From positions 62,001-126,000 of the forward strand of contig NZ_CAKKLV010000004.1 of assembly GCF_918698115.1 (NCBI RefSeq): DNA of 64,000 nt, read 5' to 3'. A program made the position numbers and the translations under genes. The notes beneath the pieces were generated by a model. The model was not told the origin of the DNA. It did not search any database and saw only the letters and a list, made by a program, of their open reading frames with translations. This document shows positions 27,197 to 36,682 of the stretch, in pieces (position 1 is the first letter of the stretch; the number at the start of each line of letters is the position of its first letter). Source of the stretch: Peribacillus sp. Bi96 (lineage in GTDB: Bacteria > Bacillota > Bacilli > Bacillales > DSM-1321).

Positions 27197-28696
27197 TCAA
27201 TCATCACTATTTTCGTTTTTCTTGATTTGCCACCAAATATGTCCATCTTCTGCCAAAAGTTCATCGGATGCAAGTGGACCTGTGGATCCTGCATCATAGT
27301 TAGGGAAAGACTCTTCTTTAGTGTTTTCCCATGCATTGGAAATGGTGTCGACAAACTTCCATGAGAGGGCAACCTCGTCCCAGTGGGTGAAGTTTGTAGC
27401 ATCTCCGCGCATACTGTCAAACAATAGCTTTTCATATGCCTCCGGAGAATTGATGTGTTCGATTCCTTTGTTGGAGACGGTCAGCTTCATGGGCTTAGTA
27501 TTGGATGTCGTCCCGGATTTCTTGACATTTAAGTAAAGTGTGATACCTTCGTCAGGTTGGATATGGATAACGAGAAGATTCGGGTTCAAAGTTTCTTCCG
27601 TTTTATAATACAGATTCATTGGGATATCTTTGAATTGGACAACGATATTGGTAGATTTGACATCCATTCTTTTACCAGTCCGGATATAAAAAGGTACACC
27701 TGCCCAACGGAAGTTATCAATCATCAATTTACCCGCTACATAGGTTTCAGTGTTGGATTCCAGATTCACGTTATGTTCATTGCGGTATGCCGGAAGAGTT
27801 TGACCATCTATTGTTCCTTCACCATATTGGCCACGGACGAAGTATTGATTGACTTCGTCCACTTTCATTGGTCGCAGTGAACGCAATGCCCGCACTTTTT
27901 CGCTACGGATCTCCTCCGTTGTCAACGCGATTGGAGGCTCCATGGCAAGCAAGGCAACCATTTGCAATAGATGGTTTTGGACCATATCCCTAAGGGCACC
28001 GCTGGTTTCATAATAGCGCCCACGCTCTTCAACGCCAAGTGTTTCGCTTGAGGTAACCTGGATGTTTGATATGTATCTGTTGTTCCATAGCGGCTCGAAT
28101 AGGGCATTTGAAAAACGTATGACTTCAATATTTTGAACCATTTCTTTACCTAAATAATGATCGATTCGGTAGATTTCATCTTCGGCGAAAGCAGTTCGGA
28201 TCTGTTCATTCAATTTTTGAGCTGTTTCGAAACTGTGTCCAAATGGCTTTTCTATGACAAGGCGCTTATAACCATTCGTATCAGTCAGGCCTTGAGCTTT
28301 TATCTGTTCGGCAATCGTTCCGAAAAACTCAGGTGCCATCGCCAAATAGAAGATCCGGTTTCCTTCTAATTGATATTGTCCATCTAATTTTTCTGCAATG
28401 TCTTTTAATTGCAGGTATGATTCTGAGCTCGATACGTCATGGGAGTGATAATGGAAATGAGAAATGAATTCGTCGACCTTTTCTTCCGCATGTCCGAACG
28501 TAAGTATGGAGTCTTTGACACTTTTTTGAAACTCCTCGTTCGTCAAAGGTCTCCTCGCTACGCCAACAACGGCGAATTTATTGATTTTCTCTTTTTGAAA
28601 TAGTCGATATATGGAAGGAAACAATTTCCTTTTCGCTAAATCTCCAGTCGCACCAAAAATCATGATCAATGCTGTGGGTTTATTGTTATCTGTCAT
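27197..28696 (-). CDS. zwf: Glucose-6-phosphate 1-dehydrogenase
   Basis: The first enzyme of the oxidative pentose phosphate pathway, making 6-phosphogluconolactone and NADPH. The NADP motif GATGDLAKRKLFPS is at residues 15-28 and the active-site signature RIDHYLGKEMVQN lies near residue 180. Length is 499 residues, normal for the family. GAGGT precedes the ATG on the - strand. It faces gndA across the small accessory zone; in B. subtilis the two genes are neighbours, so the region between has been rearranged here. Confidence 0.96.
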   Translation of the reverse strand: MTDNNKPTALIMIFGATGDLAKRKLFPSIYRLFQKEKINKFAVVGVARRPLTNEEFQKSVKDSILTFGHAEEKVDEFISHFHYHSHDVSSSESYLQLKDIAEKLDGQYQLEGNRIFYLAMAPEFFGTIAEQIKAQGLTDTNGYKRLVIEKPFGHSFETAQKLNEQIRTAFAEDEIYRIDHYLGKEMVQNIEVIRFSNALFEPLWNNRYISNIQVTSSETLGVEERGRYYETSGALRDMVQNHLLQMVALLAMEPPIALTTEEIRSEKVRALRSLRPMKVDEVNQYFVRGQYGEGTIDGQTLPAYRNEHNVNLESNTETYVAGKLMIDNFRWAGVPFYIRTGKRMDVKSTNIVVQFKDIPMNLYYKTEETLNPNLLVIHIQPDEGITLYLNVKKSGTTSNTKPMKLTVSNKGIEHINSPEAYEKLLFDSMRGDATNFTHWDEVALSWKFVDTISNAWENTKEESFPNYDAGSTGPLASDELLAEDGHIWWQIKKNENSDD

Positions 28697-28926
28697 GTTA
28701 AAACCTCAACTTTCCGTTAATTCTGTCTCTAAAGTTGGAATTCCCGTATGTGTACCAACTTCTAATTTTACGGTTAGCTTTCCCTCAAAGCAAACAATTT
28801 GCGTATTTTTTCTCATTTTTCATGAAAAGTATAAAGTGGATCCTGTTTTAATGAGTCATATATGAAAGAACACCCTTGGTTATGCTATAGTTAAGTTATA
28901 ACGTATTTGCAACGGAGGTAGGATGA

Positions 28927-29859
28927 GTGGATTTTGTTTTATTGGGTACAGGGGCTGGGGTTCCGGCTAAAGCGCGTAATGTGACGTCAATCGCACTTCA
29001 ATTATTGGAAGAACGAGGGACGGTTTGGTTATTCGATTGTGGTGAAGCAACACAGCATCAAATTTTAAAAACGGCAGTCAAACCTCGGAAGATAGAAAAG
29101 ATTTTCATCACCCATTTACATGGTGATCACATCTTCGGACTTCCTGGTTTATTAAGCAGCAGATCCTTTCAGGGTGGAGTGGATAAACTGACCGTATATG
29201 GTCCAAAAGGCATTGATGCTTATATTAATACAAGCTTACAGGTGAGTGGCACGCATTTAAAATATCCATTGGAAATCATCGAAATAGAGGAAGGCATCGT
29301 GTTCGAGGACGAACAATTCACAGTTACGGCCATGTCGCTTGATCATGGCATTTACAGTGTCGGCTACCGGATTGTGGAGAAAGAACGTCCAGGAAGCCTG
29401 TTGGTCGACCGGCTACTGTCTGAAGGTGTGAAACCGGGTCCGCTTTTTAAAGCATTGAAAAATGGACAAAATGTAAGCCTCGATGATGGCCGTGTCTTAA
29501 ACGGGAAAGATTATCTTGGTGCTCCTCAAAAAGGTCGGATCATTACGATTCTTGGTGATACAAGAGTTTGCAGTAATGCACTCATCCTTGCTGAATCTGC
29601 AGATTATCTTGTTCATGAAGCTACATTTTCAGCAGCAGAAGCTGAAATGGCATCTGCCTATTATCATTCGACCACCCTTCAGGCTGCTGAAACGGCTTTG
29701 AAAGCGGGAGCTAAGCATCTAATCCTTACACATATCAGCTCACGGTATACTGTCGAGGATTCTGAGAGGTTAAAAGAGGAAAGTAAAGCGATCTTCGCAA
29801 ACACAATCATGGCAGAAGATTTAATGGCGATAAGAGTTCCTTTATATGCAGAGGAATAG
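28927..29859 (+). CDS. rnz: Ribonuclease Z (tRNA 3' endonuclease)
   Basis: A metallo-beta-lactamase-fold nuclease that trims tRNA 3' ends. The zinc motif [13 protein letters not shown] is near residue 62; further ligands are in GDTRV and HEATF, and the C-terminal LTHISSRY carries the last His. Length is 310 residues. GGAGG stands before GTG 28927. It diverges from zwf, as in B. subtilis. Confidence 0.95.
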   Translation: MDFVLLGTGAGVPAKARNVTSIALQLLEERGTVWLFDCGEATQHQILKTAVKPRKIEKIFITHLHGDHIFGLPGLLSSRSFQGGVDKLTVYGPKGIDAYINTSLQVSGTHLKYPLEIIEIEEGIVFEDEQFTVTAMSLDHGIYSVGYRIVEKERPGSLLVDRLLSEGVKPGPLFKALKNGQNVSLDDGRVLNGKDYLGAPQKGRIITILGDTRVCSNALILAESADYLVHEATFSAAEAEMASAYYHSTTLQAAETALKAGAKHLILTHISSRYTVEDSERLKEESKAIFANTIMAEDLMAIRVPLYAEE

Positions 29860-29931
29860 GAAGCTGAAATCAAAGCGAATGTTTGATATAATGAATCAAT
29901 TGTTCATTGGATATTTAAAGGAGTGTAACCT

Positions 29932-30750
29932 ATGACTGACCAAAGTAACCTACATAATAAAGCAATGGATTTTCTCTTAAAAACAAGCAGGACTTTTTTC
30001 ATTCCAATCAGCTACCTTCCAAAGGGATTACAGGAGGCCATTGGGGCAGCATACCTTTGTATGCGCGCTATCGATGAGATCGAGGATCACCCTGGTATTC
30101 CTGCCAATACCAAGGTTTCCCTGTTACAGGCTCTTAGTGAGCTGCTTTTAACTGATTTTAGTGAAGGTGAATTTCAATCGTTATTTGAACCATATAAGGA
30201 AGATTTGCCGGAAGTGACCCTGCTTCTATCGGACTGGATTCAATATTGTCCTCCTGGTGCAAAAGCGAAAGTATTGGAGTCCACGAGGGAAATGGCCGAT
30301 GGCATGGCAAAATGGGTTACGAAGGACTGGCAAATTCATAATGAAGAAGAACTCGATGATTACACTTATTATGTTGCGGGTTTGGTTGGAGTCATGCTGT
30401 CTGATATTTGGAACTGGTACGATGGAACGGAAACGGACCGTGAACTTGCCATCGCATTTGGCCGTGGACTCCAAACGGTCAATATCCTGCGTAACCGTGT
30501 GGAAGATGCAGAACGCGGTGTAAACTTTTATCCGGATGGATGGGGTTTCGATGAAATGCTTGCCCATACGGAACATAATCTTGTTTTAGCTGATGCGTAT
30601 ATTGAACAGATCGAAACGAAAGAGATCATCCAATTCTGTAAAATTCCCTTGGAGTTGGCAAAAGCAACATTGAAGGCATTAAAAGAAGGCAAAGAAAAAA
30701 TCGATCGTGCGACGGTTACCGAAATTGTTACCCAAGTAGTCGAACACTGA
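29932..30750 (+). CDS. yisP: Squalene/phytoene synthase family protein (YisP-like)
   Basis: A class I prenyl synthase fold of 272 residues. The first Asp-rich motif is intact in outline as DEIED at residues 48-52. The second reads NRVEDAERG, with Asn where synthases usually have the first Asp of DxxED. B. subtilis YisP, a relative with altered Asp-rich motifs, acts as a farnesyl diphosphate phosphatase making farnesol. The same may hold here, but head-to-head synthase activity cannot be excluded. AAAGGAG precedes ATG 29932. It follows rnz by about 70 bases and is not in this position in B. subtilis. Confidence 0.8.
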   Translation: MTDQSNLHNKAMDFLLKTSRTFFIPISYLPKGLQEAIGAAYLCMRAIDEIEDHPGIPANTKVSLLQALSELLLTDFSEGEFQSLFEPYKEDLPEVTLLLSDWIQYCPPGAKAKVLESTREMADGMAKWVTKDWQIHNEEELDDYTYYVAGLVGVMLSDIWNWYDGTETDRELAIAFGRGLQTVNILRNRVEDAERGVNFYPDGWGFDEMLAHTEHNLVLADAYIEQIETKEIIQFCKIPLELAKATLKALKEGKEKIDRATVTEIVTQVVEH

Positions 30751-30759
30751 TATTTCATT

Positions 30760-30803
30760 AAGCTGCTGTGAAAAGTTAACATTCCTTTCACAGCAGCTTT
30801 TTT
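30760..30803 (+). terminator. Terminator of the yisP-like gene
   Basis: AAGCTGCTGTGAAA pairs with TTTCACAGCAGCTT and is followed by TTTTT. Confidence 0.85.
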
Positions 30804-30853
30804 GATGTTTTTCATAAAAGAACTCGAAAAATTCTAAAAAGTAAAAAAATATA

Positions 30854-30883
30854 TTGGAATAATTGGGACTAAACGATTATAAT
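30854..30883 (+). promoter_or_regulatory. Sigma-A promoter of the DUF534-type ABC transporter
   Basis: TTGGAA at 30854-30859 and TATAAT at 30878-30883 are 18 bases apart. I see no T-box or other leader motif before the first gene. Confidence 0.55.
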
Positions 30884-30956
30884 TTAGGACATAAAACCAA
30901 AAAGTTGGTGTCGTTAAAAAGACCTATCAAAAATAAGAGAAAAGCGGGGGGAAAAT

Positions 30957-31952
30957 ATGAAAAAGAAATTATATTCGACTGCAGCGATGACATTGGTTGC
31001 AGGGTTACTATTGGCTGGGTGTGGAAATGACAAGGAAAAAGATACGGCGAAGGATGAAAGCGAAAAGGATACCTTCAACATTGGGGTAACACAAATCGTT
31101 CAGCATGATTCGCTGGATCAGGCTTATGAAGGATTCCAGGCTGCATTGAAGGACAGTGACATTGATGCCAAGTATGACCTTCAAGTTGCACAGGGTGATC
31201 AAAATAATAGTCAAACGATCGCCAATAACTTTGTTGGGGATAAAGTGGATCTAATCTTTGCCAATTCTACTCCTAGTGCTCTAAGCGCTTTGAATGCGAC
31301 AAAGGATATACCAATCGTTTTTACATCGGTTACCGATCCTGTAGCGGCGGAGCTTGTTACATCTTTGGATAAGCCAGGCGGAAATGTGACGGGTACGACG
31401 GATTCACATCCTGAAGCCATTGCCAAATCCATGAAATTCCTAGCAGAAGAACTTGGCGCCAAGACAATTGGAACCGTTTATAATACAGGGGAGCAAAATT
31501 CCGTCGTCCAAATAAAAAACGTGAAAGCGGAAGCGAAAAAAGCGGGATTGAAAGTCGTGGAAGCATCCGTCTCCACTTCAGCCGAGGTTAAACAGGCAAC
31601 GGAATCATTAATCGGAAAAGCCGATGCTTTCTATATCATTACGGATAATACCGTTGTATCCGCATTAGAATCGGTCATTTCGGTGGCAAATGATAAAGAT
31701 ATCCCATTGTTTGTCGGTGAGCTTGATTCCGTGAAAGCTGGTGGTTTTGCAGCATATGGCTTTAGTTACTATGATATTGGTTATGAAGCGGGGCAAAAAG
31801 CGGTTGAAATCTTGAAGGATGGCAAAAAGCCTGGAGATATCGCAGTTCAATATCCACAAAAACTGAAATTGGTCATCAATGAAAAGGCAGCAAAAGATAT
31901 GGGTGTTGAAATAAAAGAAGAATGGAAAGCAGATGCTGAGTTTGTAAAATAA
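30957..31952 (+). CDS. ABC transporter substrate-binding lipoprotein (DUF534/TrpX-like)
   Basis: A lipoprotein signal peptide ends in LLAGC near residue 22. The mature part is a periplasmic-binding-like protein of the ABC_sub_bind family (NIGVTQIVQHDSLDQAYEGF, then IPIVFTSVTDPVAAELV). Relatives include TrpX, a tryptophan binder in streptococci; the ligand here is not known. Length is 331 residues. Permease and ATPase genes follow directly, so this is a complete importer operon. Confidence 0.87.
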   Translation: MKKKLYSTAAMTLVAGLLLAGCGNDKEKDTAKDESEKDTFNIGVTQIVQHDSLDQAYEGFQAALKDSDIDAKYDLQVAQGDQNNSQTIANNFVGDKVDLIFANSTPSALSALNATKDIPIVFTSVTDPVAAELVTSLDKPGGNVTGTTDSHPEAIAKSMKFLAEELGAKTIGTVYNTGEQNSVVQIKNVKAEAKKAGLKVVEASVSTSAEVKQATESLIGKADAFYIITDNTVVSALESVISVANDKDIPLFVGELDSVKAGGFAAYGFSYYDIGYEAGQKAVEILKDGKKPGDIAVQYPQKLKLVINEKAAKDMGVEIKEEWKADAEFVK

Positions 31953-31985
31953 ACTCTGCTTTTGTTCGGGGAAGGAAGAAAAAAA

Positions 31986-33017
31986 ATGTTCTCAGCTTTA
32001 TTCAACTCTTTTGAGTCGGGAATGATTTATGCGATCATGGCACTAGGTGTCTATTTAACATTCAGGATTCTCGACTTCCCGGATATGACAGTGGAAGGTA
32101 GCTTTGTGACAGGGGCCTCTGTGGCCGCCATTATGATCGTTAACGGTTTCTCGCCAGTCATGGCCACATTTTGTGCCATGGTGGCAGGTTTCATCGCTGG
32201 GACAATAACGGGATTCCTGCATACGAAAGGGAAAATCAATCCACTCCTGGCAGGTATATTAATGATGATCGCCCTCTATTCCATCAATTTAAGGATTATG
32301 GGTGCATCTAACATTCCGTTGCTTTCTCAAACGACCATTATCACGAATATTCAGGATGCCTGGGCTGGCACTGGCCTGGACAATATGTTGAATGGTCTTT
32401 TATCGATCGTGGGCCTCGGTGATAGCTTGCCAAAAACGTGGGCCATACTAATTATTATGTTGATTGTGGCTTTAATCATTCAAGCTGGAATGTCAGCTTT
32501 TTTAAAAACGGAAATCGGACTTGCTTTACGTGCGACGGGTGATAATGAAGCAATGGTCAAGAGTTTTTCCGCCCATACAGGTAACATGAAGATCCTGGGA
32601 CTTGCGATTGGAAATGCACTTGTGGCTTTCTCGGGATCCTTGGTTGCCCAATATAACGGGTTTAGCGATATTGGCATGGGGATTGGAATCATCGTCATCG
32701 GATTGGCATCCGTCATAATTGGCGAAGCATTATTTGGCTCAAAAACGATTGCACGTGCGACACTTGCGGTCATTGGGGGAGCGATCATTTACCGAATTGT
32801 CGTAACATTGGCACTACGCGTGGAATTCCTTGATACGGGTGATGTTAAATTAATTACGGCACTTATTGTGGTCGGGGCACTTGTCATTCCGAAAATTACC
32901 GATAAACAAAAGGAAAAAAGCCGAAAGAAAAGGCGTCTCAAAGAAATACAGATGCGCCATGGTGGGACTTCAACGAAGGGGGGAGAAGGATATGCTTCAG
33001 TTAAATCAGATTTATAA
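31986..33017 (+). CDS. ABC transporter permease (DUF534-system type)
   Basis: A hydrophobic 343-residue protein of the branched-chain amino acid permease superfamily (LivH-like). Features are FESGMIYAIMALGVYLTFRI at the N terminus, about nine membrane segments and a basic C-terminal tail. I chose ATG 31986 because GGGAAGGA lies 9 bases upstream; the frame is open to a TTG at 31962. It pairs with the lipoprotein before it and the ATPase after it, overlapping the latter by about 26 bases. Confidence 0.87.
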   Translation: MFSALFNSFESGMIYAIMALGVYLTFRILDFPDMTVEGSFVTGASVAAIMIVNGFSPVMATFCAMVAGFIAGTITGFLHTKGKINPLLAGILMMIALYSINLRIMGASNIPLLSQTTIITNIQDAWAGTGLDNMLNGLLSIVGLGDSLPKTWAILIIMLIVALIIQAGMSAFLKTEIGLALRATGDNEAMVKSFSAHTGNMKILGLAIGNALVAFSGSLVAQYNGFSDIGMGIGIIVIGLASVIIGEALFGSKTIARATLAVIGGAIIYRIVVTLALRVEFLDTGDVKLITALIVVGALVIPKITDKQKEKSRKKRRLKEIQMRHGGTSTKGGEGYASVKSDL

Positions 33018-33786
33018 GGTCTTTAATGAAGGGACACCAGATGAAAAGCTAGCCTTAGGGAACCTGGAATTGCATATGACAAAAGGTGAATTTGTAACAG
33101 TCATCGGGAGTAATGGAGCAGGTAAATCGACGCTGATGAACATGATATCCGGCAAAATTCTCCCTGATGCCGGTGAAGTCATCATTGATGGGGAAAACGT
33201 GTCGGCTATTGAGGAACATGCTCGTGCTAAAATGATTGGCCGCGTTTTTCAGGATCCCATGCTTGGTACGGCACCCCATATGACAATTGAAGAAAATATG
33301 GCGATCGCCTATGGCAGAACCAATAGAAGAGGGTTAGGCTTCGGGGTGACAAAAAAACGGAAAGAGCTTTTTAAAGAAAGTTTGGGTACCTTGCATTTAG
33401 GATTGGAAAACCGCATGACGGCAAAAGTCGGATTATTATCAGGAGGGGAGCGTCAGGCATTATCATTGTTGATGGCGACCTTCACCGATCCTAAAATCCT
33501 GCTTCTTGATGAACATACAGCCGCTCTCGATCCTTCCAGGGCAGAGCTTGTTACAAAACTGACGAAGGAAATCGTCGAAAAGAACAAGTTAACGACGTTG
33601 ATGGTGACTCACAATATGCAGCAGGCAATCGATCTTGGAAATTCCTTGATCATGATGGATAAAGGACAAATCATTTTTGAAGCAAGAGGTGCTGAAAAGC
33701 AGAAGCTTACCGTTGAAAAACTGCTTAACGAATTCCAACGCATCAAAGGTGAAAAAATGCTCAATGACCGTGCAGTGTTGATTTAA
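32992..33786 (+). CDS. ABC transporter ATP-binding protein (DUF534-system type)
   Basis: The ATPase of the three-gene importer. Walker A GSNGAGKST lies near residue 39, the signature reads LLSGGERQALS, Walker B is ILLLDEHTAALDP and the switch His is in MVTHNMQQ. ATG 32992 follows GGGGGAGAAGGA and gives 264 residues. The start lies inside the permease gene, so translation is likely coupled. The frame is open upstream but the extra residues are not ABC-like. Confidence 0.88.
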   Translation: MLQLNQIYKVFNEGTPDEKLALGNLELHMTKGEFVTVIGSNGAGKSTLMNMISGKILPDAGEVIIDGENVSAIEEHARAKMIGRVFQDPMLGTAPHMTIEENMAIAYGRTNRRGLGFGVTKKRKELFKESLGTLHLGLENRMTAKVGLLSGGERQALSLLMATFTDPKILLLDEHTAALDPSRAELVTKLTKEIVEKNKLTTLMVTHNMQQAIDLGNSLIMMDKGQIIFEARGAEKQKLTVEKLLNEFQRIKGEKMLNDRAVLI

Positions 33787-33792
33787 ATGATG

Positions 33793-33842
33793 AAAAGGCC
33801 CGACCCAAGTGGAAGATTAACCTTGGATCAGGGCCTTTTATT
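33793..33842 (+). terminator. Terminator of the ABC transporter operon
   Basis: AAAAGGCCCGACCCAAG pairs with CTTGGATCAGGGCCTTTT. It could also serve racA, which converges from the right. Confidence 0.75.
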
Positions 33843-33938
33843 TTGGGGGCAATTAATCCGTAGTGTTCTTGAAGCGAATGTATATCCCTTGAAGAACCTG
33901 GAATAGGAAAGATGGCTATGATCGGACCTTGAATCGAA

Positions 33939-34493
33939 TTAATCGCTGTCGGCTGTGTTCCATGAAGAAGTATCGTTCTTTCTGTTATTTCCAAAAATCA
34001 TTTTTATGAATGGTATTTTCTTCGTTTTTTTAGTGGCGGCAGTTTCTTCAGCTGCGAGGAAATAATCAAATGGCTGGACTGTTGGTGTTTCTAACGCTTC
34101 GATACGAGCTTCGAGCTTTTTCACGAGTTTATGCATTTCTTCCATTTCACTTCTATGCTGTAAAAGTTGATAGGATACAACATCATCCGCTTTTGTTTTC
34201 AGTCCATTTTCAAGCCTGACGACCCGCTCTATCAGTTGTTCATGCTCTTTATTCATTTCGGAGTGTTTCGGGATGGAGGCTTTCCTAATTTTTTTCTCTG
34301 ATATACTGACCTTTTGGAGAATGATACCCTCGTTCAGCTGATCTTGGATTTTTCTCAATAAGGCAATGTCATCATCTGAAAATTGGTAGTGGCCTAGTTG
34401 ATTCCGCTCTACTTCCATGTTCAATTGGGTAACCCAGCGTTGAATCGTACTATGGGATACATTCAGTAACCGGGCAACTGCACTTGTATTCAT
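33939..34493 (-). CDS. racA: RacA, chromosome-anchoring protein for axial filament formation
   Basis: A sporulation protein that binds origin-proximal DNA and, with DivIVA, anchors the chromosome at the cell pole. An N-terminal MerR-like helix-turn-helix (MNTSAVARLLNVSHSTIQRW) is followed by QLGHYQFSDDDIALL. A predicted coiled coil covers about residues 95-140 and the C terminus is basic. The 184-residue length matches B. subtilis RacA as I recall it. A GGGGG-type ribosome site supports the ATG at 34493. B. subtilis racA lies elsewhere, so its position here differs. No GC-rich racA binding site was identified. Confidence 0.82.
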   Translation of the reverse strand: MNTSAVARLLNVSHSTIQRWVTQLNMEVERNQLGHYQFSDDDIALLRKIQDQLNEGIILQKVSISEKKIRKASIPKHSEMNKEHEQLIERVVRLENGLKTKADDVVSYQLLQHRSEMEEMHKLVKKLEARIEALETPTVQPFDYFLAAEETAATKKTKKIPFIKMIFGNNRKNDTSSWNTADSD

Positions 34494-34762
34494 CGAGATT
34501 CCCCCTTTTGGTTGTTGAATTCGATAAGGAAGAGGGAATTCCTTTACAGATGACAAAACATGTATTCATTCGGCAAAGAAAGTGGATTTCCTACGTAATT
34601 TGCATGCAAACGGTCAATGAAGAAATTTCTTGGAGGCATTTGACGTTCCTTGTTATAGTTCAATAGGTGGGAGGCGTATTTCTTATGGTCAATTTAAGGC
34701 GAAAAGGAAATTCGAACTAGATGTCGAATTACCATTTGAACAACAAAAAAAGGAGGACTAGT

Positions 34763-35194
34763 ATGAACAGGATTAACATTGTAACTTTAGGAGTTAAGGA
34801 TATGAATAAATCCTTAAGGTTTTATCGGGATGGATTAGGATTTCATACATCCATTAAAGAGGACGAGCCCTCCATTGTTTTTTTTAATAATACGGGGACG
34901 AAACTTGCTTTATATCCTTTGGAGGAATTGGCTAAAGACATCAATGAGAAAGAACCGCCTAAGCAAAGTGGATTTTCGGGTATTACCCTTGCGTATAACG
35001 CTAAATCAAGTGATGAAGTGGATGATGTGATCAACAAGGCAGAAAAGGCCGGAGGAACGATCGAGAAATCTCCTGAAGATGTTTTTTGGGGAGGATACAG
35101 CGGATACTTTTCAGACCCCGATGGTTACTATTGGGAGGTTGCGTATTCGAAGGATTGGAGTTTTGATGAAAATGATATGCTAATTATAAAGTGA
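34763..35194 (+). CDS. VOC/glyoxalase family protein
   Basis: A 143-residue protein of the vicinal-oxygen-chelate fold with two repeats: RINIVTLGVKDMNKSLRFYRD at the start, and a C-terminal half ending DPDGYYWEVAYSKDW. The Glu in YYWEV is a typical metal ligand position, but the first-strand His of true glyoxalases is absent (NIVTLGV). This may therefore be a binding or resistance-type protein. AAAGGAGG lies before ATG 34763. Monocistronic; function unknown. Confidence 0.8.
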   Translation: MNRINIVTLGVKDMNKSLRFYRDGLGFHTSIKEDEPSIVFFNNTGTKLALYPLEELAKDINEKEPPKQSGFSGITLAYNAKSSDEVDDVINKAEKAGGTIEKSPEDVFWGGYSGYFSDPDGYYWEVAYSKDWSFDENDMLIIK

Positions 35195-35244
35195 ACGTTC
35201 ACTTCGGAAGAAATTAGGCCTCCTGTATTCCTATATAAGCAGTT

Positions 35245-35303
35245 CGAATCATAATAGGCTGTTGCCTTGCCACTGCCTATACGGCGTGCTAGTCAACAGC
35301 CAA
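35245..35303 (-). terminator. Hairpin downstream of proI
   Basis: GGCTGTTG and CAACAGCC pair across a loop of about 30 bases in the gap between the converging VOC gene and proI. The loop is long, so this is a weak call. Confidence 0.35.
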
Positions 35304-35317
35304 ATCATCATGTTCAT

Positions 35318-36163
35318 TTACTGCGAAACTACATACTTGGCAAGCTCTTTACTTATTTGATTGCCCATTCGCTTCGATTGTTCAGTCGCTTCTTGTACAC
35401 AGGCAATGAATGCTTCCTGCACTTGATGTGCTTGTAGTGCCTTCAATCCGGCTTCCGTCGTTCCGCCTGGTGAAGTTACTTCCTTCCTAAGCACGGCAGG
35501 TGTTTTAGGTGATTTTTGTAACATATCGGCTGCACCCAACAGCGTCTGGAGAATTAGTTGCTTCGCGGTTTCGGAATCGAGGCCTATTGTTTCAGCTGAT
35601 TGTTCCAATGCTTCCACCAAGTAATAAATATAAGCCGGTCCGCTTCCTGATAAGCCCGTTACCGCATCGAGCTGAGTTTCTTCTACGATTGCCACTGTCC
35701 CAACCGTTTCAAAAAGGGTAATGGCCGTTTGTAATTGCGATTCGTTCGTATGACCATTAGCGGCAATGGCGGTTGCTGATTTTCCTACTGTTGCTGATGT
35801 ATTAGGCATGGCACGGACGATGGAGAACTCCTTGTTGGCGATTCCTTCAAGGCTGGATGTATGAACACCGGCCACAACAGATATGAACAGCATTTCTTCG
35901 CGAATGTATTCTTTTATTGATTGCATCGTTTCTAAAATATCTTTCGGTTTCACAGCCAGTACGACAAGGTTTGCATCTTGTAATAATCGTTGAAGCGATC
36001 TTGTTGTGGTTACACCATATTGTTTCTTTAAATAATCAAACCGGTCATCATTTGATTTATTTGTTACAAAAATATTGGCTGGTTCAATTACCTGTTGAGT
36101 CACCAGCCCCGAAATGATTGCTTCTGCCATCGATCCAGCTCCGATAAATGCGATTTTTTTCAT
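35318..36163 (-). CDS. proI: Pyrroline-5-carboxylate reductase
   Basis: Last step of proline synthesis: reduces pyrroline-5-carboxylate to proline with NAD(P)H. The N-terminal dinucleotide motif is FIGAGSMAEAIISG and the conserved C-terminal signature is ALRKEVTSPGGTTEAGLKAL-like (about residues 225-245). Length is 281 residues. It is transcribed from the - strand behind a T-box leader with a proline-type specifier, so it is expressed when charged tRNA-Pro is low. Confidence 0.95.
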   Translation of the reverse strand: MKKIAFIGAGSMAEAIISGLVTQQVIEPANIFVTNKSNDDRFDYLKKQYGVTTTRSLQRLLQDANLVVLAVKPKDILETMQSIKEYIREEMLFISVVAGVHTSSLEGIANKEFSIVRAMPNTSATVGKSATAIAANGHTNESQLQTAITLFETVGTVAIVEETQLDAVTGLSGSGPAYIYYLVEALEQSAETIGLDSETAKQLILQTLLGAADMLQKSPKTPAVLRKEVTSPGGTTEAGLKALQAHQVQEAFIACVQEATEQSKRMGNQISKELAKYVVSQ

Positions 36164-36189
36164 ATTTCTCGCTCCCTTTTCTTTTGTTT

Positions 36190-36475
36190 ACGGTCTTTTT
36201 TGAAAAATAAAAAGACCCCTCATCCAATAAAGGACGAAAGGTCTAGCTTCCGTGGTACCACCTTTGTTCAACCTTTCCATAACAAATAAACAGAAAAGCT
36301 GCACTTGATTCCTCTAACGCGGGAATTACGTCAGGTTTTCCTGAAGGCTCATAAGGTAGGTTCAATAATGAGGGGGCGGTGAAGCCTTTCAGCACATTCC
36401 GAGCTTCACTCTCTTTACGCCATCAATAAATTTACTTGGCCTTAATCAAAGCCATGCCGTCTTTAATTACTTGTG
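36190..36475 (-). promoter_or_regulatory. T-box riboswitch, proline type, controlling proI
   Basis: On the - strand the T-box core AAGGTGGTACCACGG lies at 36250-36264, right before a terminator stem (GACCTTTCGTCC with GGATGAGGGGTC, then TTTTTATTT) at about 36205-36245. Farther upstream the stem I sequence holds GAACCTACC at 36355-36363, in which CCT is the likely specifier codon for tRNA-Pro. Uncharged tRNA would pair with the T-box, disrupt the terminator and allow proI transcription. The AGAGAG-like start of stem I is seen near 36415. Confidence 0.88.
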
Positions 36476-36505
36476 ATTATGAAGGATAGATCAGTACTAT
36501 GTCAA
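36476..36505 (-). promoter_or_regulatory. Sigma-A promoter of the proI T-box leader
   Basis: On the - strand TTGACA (36500-36505) and CATAAT (36476-36481) are 18 bases apart. Confidence 0.65.
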
Positions 36506-36682
36506 TGATAATATATGCATGGACGTCAAAAAATAGACATGAATTATGTGAAAATAATGACAGTAATTAAAAATACATGTAAAATGGTAATTATACATTC
36601 ATTTTCTTGATAAGTGCTCCAAGAATCCGGTCTTACGTATAAAAAGATTTATATAAATATAACTTCTAAGGTGGAAATGATT

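Noticed and set aside
26862..27299. 145-codon ORF overlapping the small membrane ORF and the zwf end
   Set aside because: It runs through a strong terminator into zwf on the opposite strand; the 53-codon frame at 26989-27150 fits the signals better.
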